Positions 62,150-64,000 of a stretch of DNA of 64,000 nt are shown here, piece by piece. The DNA is taken from NCBI GenBank assembly GCA_965153355.1, contig OZ231126.1, forward strand, positions 75,392,001-75,456,000, read 5' to 3'. Each line of letters starts with the position of its first letter. Positions within the stretch are counted from its first letter, which is position 1. The notes below the pieces were generated by a model that worked only from the letters and a program-made list of their open reading frames with translations, had not been told where the DNA came from and made no database searches. This DNA comes from Flaccisagitta enflata (Eukaryota; Chaetognatha; Sagittoidea; Aphragmophora). The translations under genes and the position numbers were made by a program.

Positions 62150-62478
62150 ACGGCTAAAATGGTCAAAAATACGTTTGCGCACATGGATTGACTCGTAATT
62201 ACATGTATTTTAACAATTAGAGCCCTAAATAACACTTTGGATGTATTTCATGGCCCTTTTGTAAGCTCAAGTGAGAGGAAGTGGTCGATCACTTTCTGGC
62301 ACTTTTTTTTCCTTAAGAAAATTGAGCCATACCAAGTTTTCAAATGCGTCCATAGGCAAGCATAGAACCCACCGGGTGATTAATTCTGAAACTAGTTGGC
62401 ATGCTGGCACCATCCTGATTGCAAAGTAGTTGGTATATTTGTGCAACAGTCGCATTTTGTATCAAGTTGAGCAGGTTG

Positions 62479-62560
<82 letters not shown>

Positions 62561-62660
62561 GACAGACAGACAGAAAGAAAGACAGGCAGAAAGACAGACT
62601 GCAAAGGAGATAGTGACCTTAAGCCTATGAGCCCTTTGTAGTGACGCACTCAAACTGCTG
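62150..62660. mobile_element. Repeat family D, copy 2
   Basis: Shares with 34328-34865, in order, ATCGAAAACGGCT, CACATGGATTGACTCG, TTTCTGGCACTTTTTT, GCCATACCAAG, a (GA)n tract (62483-62555) with CAGACAGA, and GAGCCCTTTGTAG. Confidence 0.72.
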
Positions 62661-62684
62661 ATTCAAAAGGCTGTGAGAGTTGAA

Positions 62685-63790
62685 TTGAGGCCTGATGGGC
62701 CTGATATGTGGTCTGAGGGGACTGATTGAAGGTCTATGAAGGCAAAATTAGGCCTCAGAAAGCCAATTCCAACCAAGAGAAAGCGGATTTGAGGCTTGAG
62801 AGGGCTTTGAGGAGTGGAAGGACTGATTCTAGGCTTGAGAGGGCTGAACTGAAGCTTAAATGGCTGATTTGAGACCTGAGAAGCCTGATTTGGTATGAGA
62901 GGCCTGTTTTGAGGCCAGAGAGGCCTGACTTGAGGCCAGGGAGGCCTGATTTGAGGCCAGGGAGGCCTGATTTGAGGCCAGGGAGGCCTAATCAGAGGCC
63001 TGATTTGTAGCTTTAGAGGCCTGATTTGCGCTTGAAACGCCTGACCAGAAGGGGGGACTAATGAACAAATGGAGGAACAAACATCCCCGTGCGGGGCTGC
63101 TGCCCTAAAAAACAATCCATTGCTGATGACCTATGATTCCACACATGACTTTGTTGTTATTGAAACTGAGGCGTCTAGAAATTTTGATGTGACCTCAGAC
63201 CCCTCTGACCGCAAGGCCCTATGCTTTAGTCTAGTGAGCCTGGTGAGTAATTATGGCTAAGACTTAGCTGATTTGAGGCCTGAAAGGGCCCTTTCAAAGC
63301 CTGAGGACAAAGGACTGTTCTGAGGCCTAAGAGGGCAGATTGGAGGCTAGGGTGGGCTAATTCAAGGTTTGAGAGGGCTTATTTGAGTCATGGGAGGGCT
63401 GATGTAAGGTCTAATGTGATTAATTCAAGGCCTGATTCGAGGCCCTAGAGGGTTAATTTGAAGGACAAGTTTGAGAGCTGAGAGGGCCAATTTGAGGCCT
63501 AGGGGAGCCAATTTGAGGTTTGAAAGGGCTGGTTTAAAGTCTGTAAGGGCCTATTGGCGGCCTGAAAGGGCTGAATTGAGGTGTGAGAGGGCTGATTTGA
63601 GGTCTGGGAGGGATGTTTTGGGGCCTGAGAGGGCTGAATTGAAGCCTGAAAAGCCAGATTATAGGCCTGAGGGGGCTGATTTGAGGCCAGAGGGCTGATT
63701 CGAGGCCAGAGAGAGCTGATTTGAGGCCAGAGAGGGCGGGGTTAAGGCTTGAGAGGGCTTATTTTAAGGTCCGAGTGTGCTGATTTGAGG
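62685..63790. repeat. Degenerate 20-bp GGCCTGATTTGAGG minisatellite with family B piece
   Basis: More than 30 units of about 20 bp of the type GAGGCCTGATTTGAGGCC. They are interrupted at 63085-63250 by a B-like segment (GTGCGGGGCTGCTGCCC, then ATGACCTATGATTCCAC). The same unit, inverted, occurs at 29565-29930. Confidence 0.85.
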
Positions 63791-63854
63791 CCTGAGAAAA
63801 GGAGGAACAGAAAAAGAATATTGACCTGTGTTTAATTAAAAGGGGTTTAATTAA

Positions 63855-63917
63855 AAGGGGACTGACTGACTGACCAACAGACAAAGCGGGTTGTTTAGTC
63901 GCGTGCACGCAACTAAA
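63855..63917 (-). repeat. Family A fragment with terminal hairpin
   Basis: GGGACTGACTGACTGACC, then AGTCGCGTGCACGCAACT (63897-63914). One stem base pair is mismatched. Confidence 0.65.
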
Positions 63918-64000
63918 AATGCTTGCATATGCACTGCAGAAATTGTTCACTTCAGATCTACGTTCGGATTCCATTCTGATATTTATAAATATGCTTTGTT

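Overview
The window is metazoan genomic DNA, probably from a repeat-rich invertebrate. It holds spliced coding exons with GT/AG borders, two PIEZO mechanosensitive-channel 3' ends, a histidine acid phosphatase gene and a BEL/Pao LTR retrotransposon (a superfamily known only from animals). Most of the remaining sequence is non-autonomous mobile elements, minisatellites and long microsatellites. I see no prokaryotic operon, rRNA, tRNA or CRISPR. The species cannot be named from the sequence alone.

Layout. 1-1.4 kb: last exons of a PIEZO gene (copy A, +). 1.6-4.0 kb: a hAT-like element and a long palindromic element. 4.30-19.94 kb: one giant inverted-repeat (foldback-like) element with a 9-bp target duplication. 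Its roughly 4-kb arms are built of 125-bp and 12-bp tandem repeats, and its 7-kb centre contains further elements. 22.8-23.8 kb: another hAT-like element. 24.3-25.3 kb: the last three exons of an unrecognised gene (+). 27.0-28.9 kb: the last three exons of a second, divergent PIEZO gene (copy B, +). 28.9-40 kb: dispersed repeats. 40.2-59.0 kb: four exons of an acid phosphatase gene (-). One intron of that gene holds nested elements: a short hairpin repeat split by a palindromic 8-bp-duplication element, which is split by a 15.4-kb BEL/Pao element, whose reverse transcriptase is split by a 1.4-kb hAT-like element. 59-64 kb: repeats and minisatellites.

The BEL element (41350-56762, minus strand) has LTRs about 99% identical, a 5-bp target duplication, a glutamine-rich Gag with zinc knuckles and two PPxY motifs, and protease, RT, RNase H and integrase. 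It also has an extra open frame of about 700 codons downstream of pol with no recognisable family. Its frames carry stops, frameshifts and an insertion, so this copy is dead.

The least expected signals are these. (1) A dispersed 150-bp family has a terminal hairpin whose two arms change together with a third, distal inverted copy. (2) The giant foldback-like element carries higher-order repeats. (3) Elements with the same inverted ends carry different internal minisatellites. (4) BEL has an extra 3' ORF. (5) Two PIEZO genes lie in the same orientation with different intron positions, and copy B has an altered constriction residue.
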